This document shows, in pieces, positions 9,045 to 17,067 of a DNA stretch of 64,000 nucleotides (the first letter of the stretch is position 1; each line of letters opens with the position of its first letter). The position numbers and the translations under genes were made by a program. This stretch comes from Streptomyces sp. NBC_01717. GTDB lineage: Bacteria; Actinomycetota; Actinomycetes; Streptomycetales; Streptomycetaceae. Where the stretch lies: contig NZ_CP109178.1 in the NCBI RefSeq assembly GCF_036248255.1, positions 1,302,001 through 1,366,000 of the forward strand, given 5' to 3'. Below the pieces are notes generated by a model, which had not been told where the DNA came from, did no database searches, and saw only the letters and a program-made list of their open reading frames with translations.

Positions 9045-9659
9045 GTGTTCACGGTACGGGTGATGTTGATCTCACCGGCGCTCAACGCGGCGCTGCGCGA
9101 GGCCCGCTTCGACGGCGACGCCCCGCTCGACGCGTCCGGCGTCCGGCGGGCGCGTGCGGCCGCGGCCGCGGTGCCTGCTGCAGACCGCCGGGTGCACGGC
9201 TCGGACGAGCGGTGCAGCGGGACCGCCGAGGCGTTGGGGCTGCGGTCCGAGCCCGAACCTGCCCTTCGGGGCTGGGACTTGGGGCGTTGGCGCGGACAGC
9301 GGCTGGCAGAGGTGAGCCGGGGCGAGCCGGAGGCGGTGTCGACCTGGCTGTCCGACCCCTCGGCCGCCCCGCACGACGGTGAGTCGCTGCTGGAGCTGCA
9401 CGCGCGGGTAGGCGGCTGGCTGGATTCGCTGCATGGGGAGGGTGCCGACGACGGCAGCGTGCTCGCCGTGGTCGAACCCGCGGCGGTACGGGCCGCGATC
9501 GTGCATGCGCTGGGCCTTCCGCCGCAGGCGTTCTGGCGGTTGGACGTCGCCCCGCTGACGCTGTCCGAGCTCAGCGGCCGGTCCGGGCGCTGGAACCTGC
9601 GTTGCGGGCGGCCCCTGAGCACCGGAACCGACGAGATCACCGCGTCGCACGGACGGTAG
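9045..9659 (+). CDS. Histidine-phosphatase-fold protein lacking the catalytic histidines
   Basis: A 204-residue protein from GTG 9045 (GGGAG 9 bases upstream). Its framework follows the phosphoglycerate mutase/CobC family: a first strand, then REARFDGDAPLD as in RxGRFQGDxPL, and the SDERCSGTAEALGL helix that holds the second arginine. But the RHG motif is replaced by SPALN, and the second histidine site reads VVEPAAVRA instead of a THGGV-type motif. Both catalytic histidines are missing, so ordinary phosphohistidine chemistry is unlikely. It is divergent from the cbtBA riboswitch leader. It may be a regulatory or B12-related pseudoenzyme. Confidence 0.75.
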   Translation: MFTVRVMLISPALNAALREARFDGDAPLDASGVRRARAAAAAVPAADRRVHGSDERCSGTAEALGLRSEPEPALRGWDLGRWRGQRLAEVSRGEPEAVSTWLSDPSAAPHDGESLLELHARVGGWLDSLHGEGADDGSVLAVVEPAAVRAAIVHALGLPPQAFWRLDVAPLTLSELSGRSGRWNLRCGRPLSTGTDEITASHGR

Positions 9660-9909
9660 CCGGGGGAGCCGTCTCCGTGATGGATCGCGGAGTCACGTAC
9701 GCCCCCCTCCACCATGGGTCACGACGGACTTCGCCTCCCCTGCCCGGCCGGAGGGCGGGCACCTGAGGCCCCACTCCCCCACAACGACCCGCCCTCCTCC
9801 GCGGCGGCGGGCCCGGCCGCACACCCTTCCACCCGGGCAATGATGACAAATCGTACGTAAAATGGCCAAGGCGATCGAGCCCACCTCCTCTTCGGAAGGG
9901 CGACCGACC

Positions 9910-10419
9910 ATGACCGATCAAACGCAGCTGAGCCGGCCCGAGACCACCCGCCCGGCATCCGAGTCCACGCACGGAGCAGGATCTCAGGGCGAAAGCCGCC
10001 GGGAGAACCGCCGAACGGAATCCGGGGCACGGGGGCGTACCACGATCGCCGACGGCGTGGTGGCGAAGATCGCCGGGCTGGCGGCCCGGAGCGTGCCCGG
10101 AGTCCAGGGCATGGGCGGAGGATTCACCCGCGGTATGGGGACCGTGCGGGAGCGAGTGCCCGGAGCGGGAGGTCGGTCCGTCACCGGCGGTGTCAAGGTC
10201 GAGGTCGGTGAGGTCCAGACCGCGGTCGACCTGTCGCTCATCGTCGAATACGGCTTCCCGATCGTCGAGCTCACGGGCGACGTCCGGACCGAAGTGATCG
10301 CCGCCATCGAGCGGATGACCGGTCTGGAGGTCGTAGAGGTCGACATCACGGTGACCGACGTGAAGCTGCCCGACGAGGAAGAGGAGGAACAGGTGCCGGA
10401 AAGGCGAGTCGTGCAGTGA
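9910..10419 (+). CDS. Asp23/Gls24-family envelope stress protein
   Basis: A 169-residue protein. Residues 1-40 are disordered and polar, and about 45-145 form the Asp23/Gls24 domain: TTIADGVVAKIAGLAARSVPGVQGM, read in two parts, followed by GGVKVEVGEVQTAVDLSLIV and ending TVTDVKLP. The C-terminal tail is highly acidic. Gls24 proteins are abundant membrane-associated stress proteins in Gram-positives. ATG 9910 has GGAAGG 10 bases upstream; an in-frame ATG at 9862 has no ribosome site. Two genes encoding related proteins follow on the same strand, suggesting a functional trio. Confidence 0.85.
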   Translation: MTDQTQLSRPETTRPASESTHGAGSQGESRRENRRTESGARGRTTIADGVVAKIAGLAARSVPGVQGMGGGFTRGMGTVRERVPGAGGRSVTGGVKVEVGEVQTAVDLSLIVEYGFPIVELTGDVRTEVIAAIERMTGLEVVEVDITVTDVKLPDEEEEEQVPERRVVQ

Positions 10420-10581
10420 TTCGCCGGACCGGATCTCGCCTGGCCGCAGGGGGTGACCATCGGCCGTGTCGTCGGCCTGAACCTCGGCTGCCTCCCGAGG
10501 TCCATCGGATTTCCGCCTGACAGGGCCCACTGAGGCAGCCGCGCATGACGGGGATGGGGCCGACCTCGATCGGAGGACCAG

Positions 10582-11136
10582 ATGTCCACAGGAATCATTG
10601 TTGCCATCGTCGTCGTGGTGGTGGTCCTTGTCGCCATCGCGGTGATTGTCCGGCTCGCCGTTCGGCGGCGGCATCTGCGAGAGCGCTTCGGGCCGGAGTA
10701 CGAGCGTGCTGTCGAAACAGGTGACAGCCGCACGGCGGCTGAGCGTGATCTGCGCGACCGCGAGCAACGGCACGACGACCTCGATCTCAAGCCGCTGCCC
10801 TCGACCGCTCGTCAGCAGTACGCGCAGGAGTGGAACAGCGTGCAGGAGCATTTCGTGGACCGCCCGCAAGAGGCGGTCGGTGAGGCGGACCAGCTGGTGA
10901 CCCGGCTCATGACGGAACGTGGCTACCCGACCGAGGGCTACGAGCAGCAGGTGAAGGACCTGTCGGTCGAACACGGGCGCACGCTGGAGCATTACCGCGC
11001 CGCCCACGCAGTCAATGCACGAGCCGGTGGCCAGCAGACGACCACCGAGGAACTGCGGGGAGCGATGGTGCACTACCGCGCACTCTTCGACGACCTGCTC
11101 ACCAACGGCGACAGGCCGGGGCAGCAACACGCTTGA
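10582..11136 (+). CDS. Membrane-anchored partner of Gls24 cluster, unknown family
   Basis: A 184-residue protein starting at ATG 10582 after GGAGG. Residues 5-28 form one very hydrophobic Val/Ile helix followed by RRRHLRER, so it is anchored with its bulk in the cytoplasm. The C-terminal domain includes EWNSVQEHFVDRPQEAVGEA and ends ELRGAMVHYRALFDDLL. The same pattern recurs in the next gene, so this is a paralogous family. I do not recognise a named domain. It lies 162 bases after the Gls24 gene. Confidence 0.78.
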   Translation: MSTGIIVAIVVVVVVLVAIAVIVRLAVRRRHLRERFGPEYERAVETGDSRTAAERDLRDREQRHDDLDLKPLPSTARQQYAQEWNSVQEHFVDRPQEAVGEADQLVTRLMTERGYPTEGYEQQVKDLSVEHGRTLEHYRAAHAVNARAGGQQTTTEELRGAMVHYRALFDDLLTNGDRPGQQHA

Positions 11137-11208
11137 CCCGGCCCCGCGTATACCGGCGGGCCACGGATCGAGAGCCCGTCGACACCCATTCGGACGAGGT
11201 GAACAAGC

Positions 11209-11706
11209 ATGCAGCGCGAACACAGTGGAGCAGGCGACCACAGCAGCGCGACCGACGAGGGACTCAGCACCGAGGATCTCGCCCGGCCTCGGGACGACCG
11301 AGACGCAGATCGTGGAACACCGCCGGCAGCGGCGGCCGCTCCCCCGCCCACTGTGGACGCCGCTGAGGGCTCCCTGTCCACGGAGCACGCCGTGGCGGGT
11401 ACACCACACGCTTCGGCGCCGGAGGAGGGCCAGGAGAACGAGCCGCTTCTCGGTCCCGAGGAAGCCGAGGCCTTCAAGTCCAAATGGCAGGCCGTCCAGA
11501 CAGCCTTCGTCGACGATCCACAGGACGCCGTCCGTACGGCCGACGCCTTGGTCGCCGAGGTCATGCAGACACTGGCCCGGTCGTTCGCATCCCGCAAGGA
11601 AGGCCTCGAAAGCCAGTGGGGCCGGGGCGAGGAGGTCCTCACCGAGGATCTGCGCATAGCGCTTCAGCGCTACCGCTCGTTCTTCAACCGCCTGCTCAGC
11701 GCCTGA
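11209..11706 (+). CDS. Soluble paralogue of the preceding protein, unknown family
   Basis: A 165-residue protein starting at ATG 11209. Residues 1-80 are disordered, acidic and Ala/Pro-rich, with no transmembrane helix. The C-terminal half, KWQAVQTAFVDDPQDAVRTA through DLRIALQRYRSFFNRLLSA, aligns with the end of the preceding protein: W..VQ..FVD.P..AV..AD.LV at the start and LR.A...YR..F..LL at the end. The middle is about 20 residues shorter. It lies 72 bases downstream of its paralogue. The shared domain suggests interaction or redundancy. Confidence 0.78.
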   Translation: MQREHSGAGDHSSATDEGLSTEDLARPRDDRDADRGTPPAAAAAPPPTVDAAEGSLSTEHAVAGTPHASAPEEGQENEPLLGPEEAEAFKSKWQAVQTAFVDDPQDAVRTADALVAEVMQTLARSFASRKEGLESQWGRGEEVLTEDLRIALQRYRSFFNRLLSA

Positions 11707-11785
11707 TCGCGGAGAGCACAGCGACCCCGCCTCTCGCAGGGCCGCTCGGCCACGTCGGGATCCGGCCCTCGCTCACCGTCCGTAC

Positions 11786-13228
11786 TCAGCTGCGGTACGT
11801 CTCCAGCAGGCGCAGCCAGACCTCGCTGATCGTGGGGAAGGAAGGGACCGCGTGCCAGAGCCGGTCGATGGGGACCTCCCCCGCGACCGCGACGGTCGCC
11901 GAATGCAACAGCTCGCCGATGCCCGGCCCTACGAACGTGACGCCGAGCAGGATCTCCCGGTCGAGGTCGACGACCATGCGGGCACGGCCCCGGTAACCGC
12001 TCGCGTAGAGGCCGGAGCCCGAGACCGCGCCGAGGTCGTAGTCGACGGCACGTACCCGGTGGCCGGCCCGCTCCGCCCCGGCGAGGGTGAGACCGACGGA
12101 CGCGGCCTCCGGATCGGTGAAGACCACCTGGGGGACGGCCGCGTGGTCGGCGGTCGCGGTGTGGGCACCCCAACGACCGGTCGCCTCCGGGGCGCCCTGG
12201 GCCCGCGCGGCGATCGCAGCACCCGCGATACGGGCCTGGTACTTGCCCTGATGGGTGAGGAGCGCCCGGTGGTTGACGTCGCCGACGGCGTAGAGCCAGT
12301 GGCTGCCCTCCACCCGGCAGCTGTCGTCGACCGGGAGCCAGGACCCGGGCTTCAGGGCCACCGTCTCCAGCCCGAGGTCGTCGGTGCGCGGGGCGCGGCC
12401 GGTGGCGAAGAGGATCTCGTCGGCCTCGATGGGCTCGCCGTTGTCCAGTTCGACGGTGACGGGTCCGTCCGGGGCTGTGCGGTTGACGGAGGTGGCCGAG
12501 ACGCCGGTACGGATGTCGGCCCCGGCCTCGGTCAGCGCCTCGGCGACCAGCTCACCGGCGAACGGCTCCATCTTCGGCAGCAGGCCGTTGCCACGGATCA
12601 GCATCGTGACCTGGGCACCGAGCGCCTGATAGACGGTGGCCATCTCCACGCCGACGACCCCGCCGCCGACGATCACCAGGCGGCCCGGAACCTCCTTCGC
12701 GCTGGTCGCCTCCCGGCTGGTCCAGGGGCGGGCATCGGCGACTCCGGGCAGGTCGGGAACCACGGCGCGGCTGCCGGTGCAGACGGCGACGGCGTGCCGC
12801 GCGGTGAGCCGCTGTTCGGTGCCGTCGGGGCTGGTGACGGAGACCTGCTTCGTACCGGCCAGACGGCCCTGGCCCCGGTAGAGATCCGCACCGACGCCCT
12901 CCAGCCAGGCGACCTGCCCGTCGTCGTGCCAGTCCGAGACGTACCAGTCACGGTGGGCAAGGACCGCGGCCGTGTCCAGCGGGCCCTGCACGGCTGCGCT
13001 GAGGCCCGGGACCCTGCGCGCGTCGGCACGGGCGACGACCGGGCGCAGCAGGGCCTTGCTGGGAATACAGGCCCAGTACGAGCATTCGCCGCCGACCAGC
13101 TCCGCCTCGACGACCGCCGTACTCAGCCCGGCCGCGCGGGTCCGGTCCGCCACGTTCTCCCCCACCGGCCCCGCACCGATCACCACGACGTCGTATACGG
13201 CGTTCTTCACAGCATCAGCATCTGTCAT
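11786..13228 (-). CDS. FAD-dependent pyridine nucleotide-disulfide oxidoreductase
   Basis: A 480-residue flavoprotein of the dihydrolipoamide/mercuric reductase group. The FAD-binding GAGPVGENVA is at residues 18-27, the redox pair is Cys49-x4-Cys54 in GGECSYWACIPSK, the NAD(P)H fold GGGVVGVEMA lies mid-protein, and a YAVGDVNHRALLTH block binds FAD. At the dimer interface the usual HPTLSE catalytic dyad reads FPTISE, so the base histidine is Phe. It diverges from a thioredoxin gene over 115 bases. The disulfide or dithiol substrate is unknown and the missing His argues against a classical lipoamide or glutathione reductase. Confidence 0.87.
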   Translation of the reverse strand: MTDADAVKNAVYDVVVIGAGPVGENVADRTRAAGLSTAVVEAELVGGECSYWACIPSKALLRPVVARADARRVPGLSAAVQGPLDTAAVLAHRDWYVSDWHDDGQVAWLEGVGADLYRGQGRLAGTKQVSVTSPDGTEQRLTARHAVAVCTGSRAVVPDLPGVADARPWTSREATSAKEVPGRLVIVGGGVVGVEMATVYQALGAQVTMLIRGNGLLPKMEPFAGELVAEALTEAGADIRTGVSATSVNRTAPDGPVTVELDNGEPIEADEILFATGRAPRTDDLGLETVALKPGSWLPVDDSCRVEGSHWLYAVGDVNHRALLTHQGKYQARIAGAAIAARAQGAPEATGRWGAHTATADHAAVPQVVFTDPEAASVGLTLAGAERAGHRVRAVDYDLGAVSGSGLYASGYRGRARMVVDLDREILLGVTFVGPGIGELLHSATVAVAGEVPIDRLWHAVPSFPTISEVWLRLLETYRS

Positions 13229-13274
13229 GGGGACAGTCTGGTGGTGGGTGTGGGCTGCGGCCACATGGGCAGGC

Positions 13275-13300
13275 GGAATAGCGCAAACGAAGCCACCGTT
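13275..13300 (+). promoter_or_regulatory. Sigma-R promoter of the thioredoxin gene
   Basis: GGAAT at 13275-13279, exactly 18 bases, then GTT at 13298-13300. This matches the published sigma-R consensus GGAAT-N18-GTT and lies 43 bases before the thioredoxin start. It predicts induction by disulfide stress through the SigR/RsrA system. Confidence 0.82.
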
Positions 13301-13343
13301 GTCCCGTACAGGTCCGAGCGGGCACAGGAAGAGGTACAGAAGC

Positions 13344-13718
13344 ATGAGCACCGTAGAGCTCACCAAAGAAAACTTCGATCAGGTCGTCAGCGAGAACGAG
13401 TTCATCCTGATCGACTTCTGGGCTTCCTGGTGCGGCCCGTGTCGGCAGTTCGCGCCGGTCTACGACGCGGCGTCCGAGCGCCATGACGACCTGGTCTTCG
13501 CCAAGGTCGATACGGAGGCGCAGCAGGAGCTGGCGGCGGCCTTCGAGATCCAGTCCATTCCGACGCTGATGATCGTCCGGGACAATGTGGCGGTGTTCGC
13601 CCAGCCCGGGGCGCTGCCCGAGGCCGCGCTGGAGGATGTCATCGGACAGGCCCGGAAGCTGGACATGGACGAGGTGCGCAAGTCCATCGAGACCCAGCAG
13701 AAGGAACAGCAGCAGTAG
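13344..13718 (+). CDS. trxC: Thioredoxin
   Basis: A 124-residue thioredoxin with the active site WCGPC at residues 29-33, the buried DFWASWC strand, and the cis-proline region IPTLMI. A short charged tail (ETQQKEQQQ) extends beyond the normal thioredoxin end. It reduces protein disulfides in the cytoplasm. A good sigma-R promoter lies upstream, and S. coelicolor trxC is a known SigR target, so the symbol trxC is offered by that analogy. Its neighbour across the promoter is a flavin disulfide oxidoreductase, and a strong terminator follows. Confidence 0.92.
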   Translation: MSTVELTKENFDQVVSENEFILIDFWASWCGPCRQFAPVYDAASERHDDLVFAKVDTEAQQELAAAFEIQSIPTLMIVRDNVAVFAQPGALPEAALEDVIGQARKLDMDEVRKSIETQQKEQQQ

Positions 13719-13740
13719 CCTGCTCACCCGAACAGCGGAT

Positions 13741-13771
13741 AGGAGGGCCCGGCCATCGGCCGGGCCCTCCT
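13741..13771. terminator. Bidirectional terminator
   Basis: AGGAGGGCCCGGCC at 13741-13754, a three-base loop, then its perfect complement at 13758-13771. The 14-bp stem lies between the convergent thioredoxin and aldehyde dehydrogenase genes. Confidence 0.8.
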
Positions 13772-13788
13772 GGCGTCAGGAGCCGGGG

Positions 13789-15225
13789 CTAGAAGGGGTG
13801 GCCGGCCGGTTCGTGGCGCACGGTCGTCCAGCGCAGCTGGGTGAAGGCCTCCAGGTTGGCCCCGCCGCCGAACCGTGCGCCGGTGCCGGACGCGGCGATG
13901 CCGCCGAAGGGCGCGACCGCCTCGTCGTTCACCGTCTGGTCGTTGATGTGGACGATGCCGGTCGGGATCCGGTCCGCGAGTTCCAGGCCGAGCGCGGTGT
14001 CACGGGTGACGATGCCGAGAGAGAGTCCGTACGGGCTGTCGGCGGCCAGCGCCGCGGCCTCGTCCAGAGTCTCGAAGGACCGCACGGGGGCCACCGGGCC
14101 GAAGACCTCCTCCGTGTAGGCAGGCGTGTGGTCGTCGACGTCGGTGAGCACGGTGGGGCGGTAGAACAGGTCGCGGTGGGTACCACCGGCCGCGAGCTTC
14201 GCGCCGCCCGCGGTGCTCGACTCCACCAGCCGGTGGATCTTGCCGAGCTGGCCGCGGTCGATGATCGGGCCCAGGTGGACCTGCTCACGGTGCGGGTCGC
14301 CGACCGCCAGCGCGTCGGCCTTGGCGACGAGCCGTTCGACGTACTCGTCGAGCAGTGAGGCGTGTACGAGGTGTCGGCCGGTGGTCATGCAGATCTGGCC
14401 CTGGTGGAAGAAAGAGCCCCAACTGGCCTGAGCCACCGCGCCCTCCAGGTCGGCGTCCTCCAGAACGACAAGGGCGGAGTTGCCACCGAGCTCCAGGTGG
14501 GCGCGCTTGAGGAGCCGTCCGGCAGCTTCGCCGACGGCGCGCCCCGCAGCGGTGGAACCGGTGAAGGAGATGACCGGCACGCGCGGTTCGGCGACCAGCG
14601 CCTGTCCCGCCTCGGCGCCGCCGGGCAGGATGTGCAGCAGGTGTTCGTCGAGTCCGGCCTCGGCGAAGACCGCAGCCAGCGCGAGCCCGCCGCAGACGGC
14701 GGTGCGCGGGTCGGGCTTGAGGAGGACCGCGTTGCCCAGGGCGAGTGCGGGGGCGACGGACCGGATGGAGAGGATCAGCGGCGCATTGAACGGGGCGATC
14801 ACGCCGACGACGCCGACCGGGACGCGCCGGGTGTAGGAGAGACGCTCGTCCTCGCTGGGCAGTACCTCACCGGCCGGCCGGGATGCGAGCGCGGCGGCCT
14901 CGTAGCACTCCTGGGCGGCGACGTGGAGCTCGAAGTCGGCCTTGCCGGGGATCGAGCCCGACTCCCGTACGATCCATTCGCGCAGTTCGTCGGCGTGCGC
15001 GGCGAACAGGTCGCCGGCCCGGCGCAGGACCGCGGCGCGGACGAAGTGCGGGGTGCGGGACCAGGCGGCCTGGGCGGCGGCCGCGGACCGGGCGGCCGCG
15101 GCGATGTCCTCGGGTGCGGCGAGGGTGACTCGTCCGAGCACCTCGCCGGTGGCGGGCTCGACGACGTCCGACTCACCTCCCGCAAGCGTGCGGGGCTGCC
15201 AGGCCTTGGGGTCGAGCAGGGACAT
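13789..15225 (-). CDS. NAD(P)-dependent aldehyde dehydrogenase (benzaldehyde/vanillin type)
   Basis: A 478-residue ALDH superfamily enzyme. The general-base Glu lies in LELGGNSALVV and the nucleophile Cys in FHQGQICMTTGR; the SFTGSTAAGRAVGEAA cofactor segment precedes them. FHQGQICM instead of the more common GQ.C is seen in benzaldehyde and salicylaldehyde-type dehydrogenases, so an aromatic aldehyde is plausible. ATG 15225 gives the usual short N-terminus (MSLLDPKAWQ). It converges on trxC. The upstream region holds an operator-like palindrome. Confidence 0.88.
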   Translation of the reverse strand: MSLLDPKAWQPRTLAGGESDVVEPATGEVLGRVTLAAPEDIAAAARSAAAAQAAWSRTPHFVRAAVLRRAGDLFAAHADELREWIVRESGSIPGKADFELHVAAQECYEAAALASRPAGEVLPSEDERLSYTRRVPVGVVGVIAPFNAPLILSIRSVAPALALGNAVLLKPDPRTAVCGGLALAAVFAEAGLDEHLLHILPGGAEAGQALVAEPRVPVISFTGSTAAGRAVGEAAGRLLKRAHLELGGNSALVVLEDADLEGAVAQASWGSFFHQGQICMTTGRHLVHASLLDEYVERLVAKADALAVGDPHREQVHLGPIIDRGQLGKIHRLVESSTAGGAKLAAGGTHRDLFYRPTVLTDVDDHTPAYTEEVFGPVAPVRSFETLDEAAALAADSPYGLSLGIVTRDTALGLELADRIPTGIVHINDQTVNDEAVAPFGGIAASGTGARFGGGANLEAFTQLRWTTVRHEPAGHPF

Positions 15226-15361
15226 GAAGACTCTCCAGTCGATCGGTTCGAGGGGTGGTCCCATGCGGTGGGGCGCGGGGGTGCGGCCGCGGCTTCGCGG
15301 GACGACGCGATCCGGCGCAACCGTGCGAGCTGCGTCCGGCAATCGAACGTGGCCTCGCCCG

Positions 15362-15375
15362 GTTGAACGTGCAAC
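15362..15375. promoter_or_regulatory. Operator-like palindrome upstream of aldehyde dehydrogenase
   Basis: GTTGAACGTGCAAC is a 14-bp palindrome with one mismatched pair, 137 bases before the dehydrogenase start. GAACGTG also occurs at 15345-15351, so a tandem site is possible. The gene-free stretch 15226-15516 holds nothing else I can name; the binding protein is unknown. Confidence 0.35.
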
Positions 15376-15516
15376 ATCGTAGCCACGTGGCACCCACCGA
15401 CAAGGGAATTGATCGAACTGCTGCTCCCTTTTGCGCCCGACGTTCCGTGCTGACCTCACACAGCGACGGCACCCCCCAACTCTCCATCCTTAGAAGGAAG
15501 TTCCCTGTATCCCGGC

Positions 15517-15849
15517 TCAGCCTCGGTTCTTCCGCTCCGAGACCCTGACCGAGAGGCCGTAGTCCAGTTCGGCGCCGTCGATCAGCAGGGCCTCCACGGT
15601 CCGGGTCACCGGATCGATGTCCGCCACCATGCCCTCCCCGGCGTACCGGGGGTAGCCCGAGGCCCCCGTCTCGCCCGTGGCCTCCACGACGGCCGAGCGG
15701 ATGGCGGCGACGGAGTCGGGAGCCTCGGCGTTGTCGGTGTGCTCGGTGTCGTCGGTGGCTTCCGGGCGTTCGGTGGCTTCGGCCGGTCCGGTCGTGGCGT
15801 CGGTGAACCCGGGGACGAGCAGGATCTCGTAACTCTGCGGATAGCTCAT
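15517..15849 (-). CDS. Small hypothetical protein
   Basis: A 110-residue protein (ATG 15849; ATG 15855 two codons upstream is equally possible). Residues 1-10 and 60-110 look ordered, with GYPRYAGEGMVADIDPVTRTVE read as part of a beta-rich C-terminal domain, while residues 15-50 are a Glu/Thr/Asp-rich spacer. No ribosome site is obvious. A 17-bp palindrome and a triplicated 13-mer lie just upstream, which suggests it has its own control. I do not recognise the family. Confidence 0.55.
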   Translation of the reverse strand: MSYPQSYEILLVPGFTDATTGPAEATERPEATDDTEHTDNAEAPDSVAAIRSAVVEATGETGASGYPRYAGEGMVADIDPVTRTVEALLIDGAELDYGLSVRVSERKNRG

Positions 15850-15870
15850 GGTCATGACGCTAGGCAAGCG

Positions 15871-15887
15871 ACGTGCGGCGCGCACGT
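15871..15887. promoter_or_regulatory. Perfect palindrome upstream of hypothetical gene
   Basis: ACGTGCG-GCG-CGCACGT forms a 7+7 inverted repeat, 22 bases before the ATG at 15849. It could be an operator or the terminator of the LacI gene, which ends at 15996 on the same strand. Confidence 0.4.
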
Positions 15888-15896
15888 TGCCGCGCT

Positions 15897-15935
15897 GCCG
15901 TGTTGCGGTGCCGTGTTGCGGTGCCGTGTTGCGGT
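15897..15935. repeat. Three perfect tandem copies of a 13-mer
   Basis: GCCGTGTTGCGGT is repeated head to tail three times at 15897-15909, 15910-15922 and 15923-15935, with no mismatch. It lies in the 146-base gap between the LacI gene and the hypothetical gene. Perfect identity suggests recent slippage or functional constraint. Confidence 0.85.
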
Positions 15936-15995
15936 GCGGGGCAAGCCCACCCCGGGTGCTGCCGTCGGTGAGCCCGGCGACCGGGCCCCGCCGCC

Positions 15996-17018
15996 TCAGC
16001 TCGACTCGCGGGGGATCGCCCGCGCACTCAGCAGGTCGTGACGCTCGGGCTCGCCCCCCGGGTTCCGCACCAGCCGGTCGACGAGATCGGCCAGCGGCTG
16101 CGCCGTCGCCAGTTCCATCCGCACACTGCTCAACCGGGGCCTCAGCAGCCTGCCCAGCATCAGATCCTCGGCTCCGATCACGGCGGTCTCGCCGGGCACG
16201 TCGATGCCCGCGTCCTGGAGCGCCCGCATCAGAAGCATCGCGTAGTCGTCGTTGTACGCGAACACGGCGTCGAGTCCGAGCGTGCGCCACCGCGCGGCGA
16301 GGGCGGCGGCCGACTCCTCCTCGTACCGCAGGGGCAGCGGTTCGATACGGGCTCCGCCACCGGCCGCGGCCCGCCGGGCTCCGGCCAGCCGGGGTTCGGC
16401 GAACACGCCCACGCCCCGTTCCTCGGGCATGACCACGCCGATCCGGCGACGGCCGCGCTCCAGAAGATGCGTGGTGGCGCAACTGCCCACCTCCCGCTCG
16501 TCCATGACCAGGGCGTGGGCACCGTCGACCGGCTGCGGGCCGAGGGTGATCACCGCCCTGGCCCCGGAACGCCGGAGCACGGCGATGCCCTGCGGGGTGA
16601 GGGCGATCCCGCCGGGTGCGACGACGGCGACGGGGCGGAGCTCGGCCCAGGCACGGGCGGCCTCCTCGGCGTCCAGGCCGAGACTGCCGTGCTGGACCAC
16701 GGTGTAGTCGAGGCGGCGCAGGCCGGACTCGAGCTCATGGAAGAACTGGTGGTGGAGCGGTCCGGCCGGATGGTTGCCGGTGGGAAGCAGCACCATCCGG
16801 GTGTGTCCGGCGCGCAGACTCCGGGCCGCCGCGTGCGGCACGTAGCCGAGTTCGCCTGCTGCTTCCCTGACCCGACGGCGGGTCGGATCGCTGATCCGCA
16901 CCGTCGAGTTGTTGTTGAGTACGTACGACACGGTGGCCCGGGAGACGCCTGCGAGTCGCGCCACGTCGGCGCTCGTCGGGACCGGCCCTTCGGAGGGCTG
17001 CTTGGGTAACTGGCTCAT
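15996..17018 (-). CDS. LacI-family transcriptional regulator with TTA codon
   Basis: A 340-residue LacI/GalR regulator. The helix-turn-helix at residues 16-38 reads TSADVARLAGVSRATVSYVL, with the hinge AAARSLRAGHTR, and a periplasmic-binding-like effector domain follows. Codon 4 is TTA (complement of 17007-17009), the rare leucine codon read only by bldA tRNA in Streptomyces; no alternative start avoids it. It diverges from the NfeD-like/flotillin genes over only 49 bases, so it may control them or itself. The effector is unknown, and no sugar genes are adjacent. Confidence 0.88.
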   Translation of the reverse strand: MSQLPKQPSEGPVPTSADVARLAGVSRATVSYVLNNNSTVRISDPTRRRVREAAGELGYVPHAAARSLRAGHTRMVLLPTGNHPAGPLHHQFFHELESGLRRLDYTVVQHGSLGLDAEEAARAWAELRPVAVVAPGGIALTPQGIAVLRRSGARAVITLGPQPVDGAHALVMDEREVGSCATTHLLERGRRRIGVVMPEERGVGVFAEPRLAGARRAAAGGGARIEPLPLRYEEESAAALAARWRTLGLDAVFAYNDDYAMLLMRALQDAGIDVPGETAVIGAEDLMLGRLLRPRLSSVRMELATAQPLADLVDRLVRNPGGEPERHDLLSARAIPRESS

Positions 17019-17067
17019 GGCGTCGGGCAGTCTTCCAGACCGGTCCTGCGTGGGTACGCTCCGGGGC

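Noticed and set aside
9637..11409. 590-codon open frame opposite the Gls24 cluster
   Set aside because: The plus-strand genes have ribosome sites and homologous domains; the minus frame has low-complexity composition.
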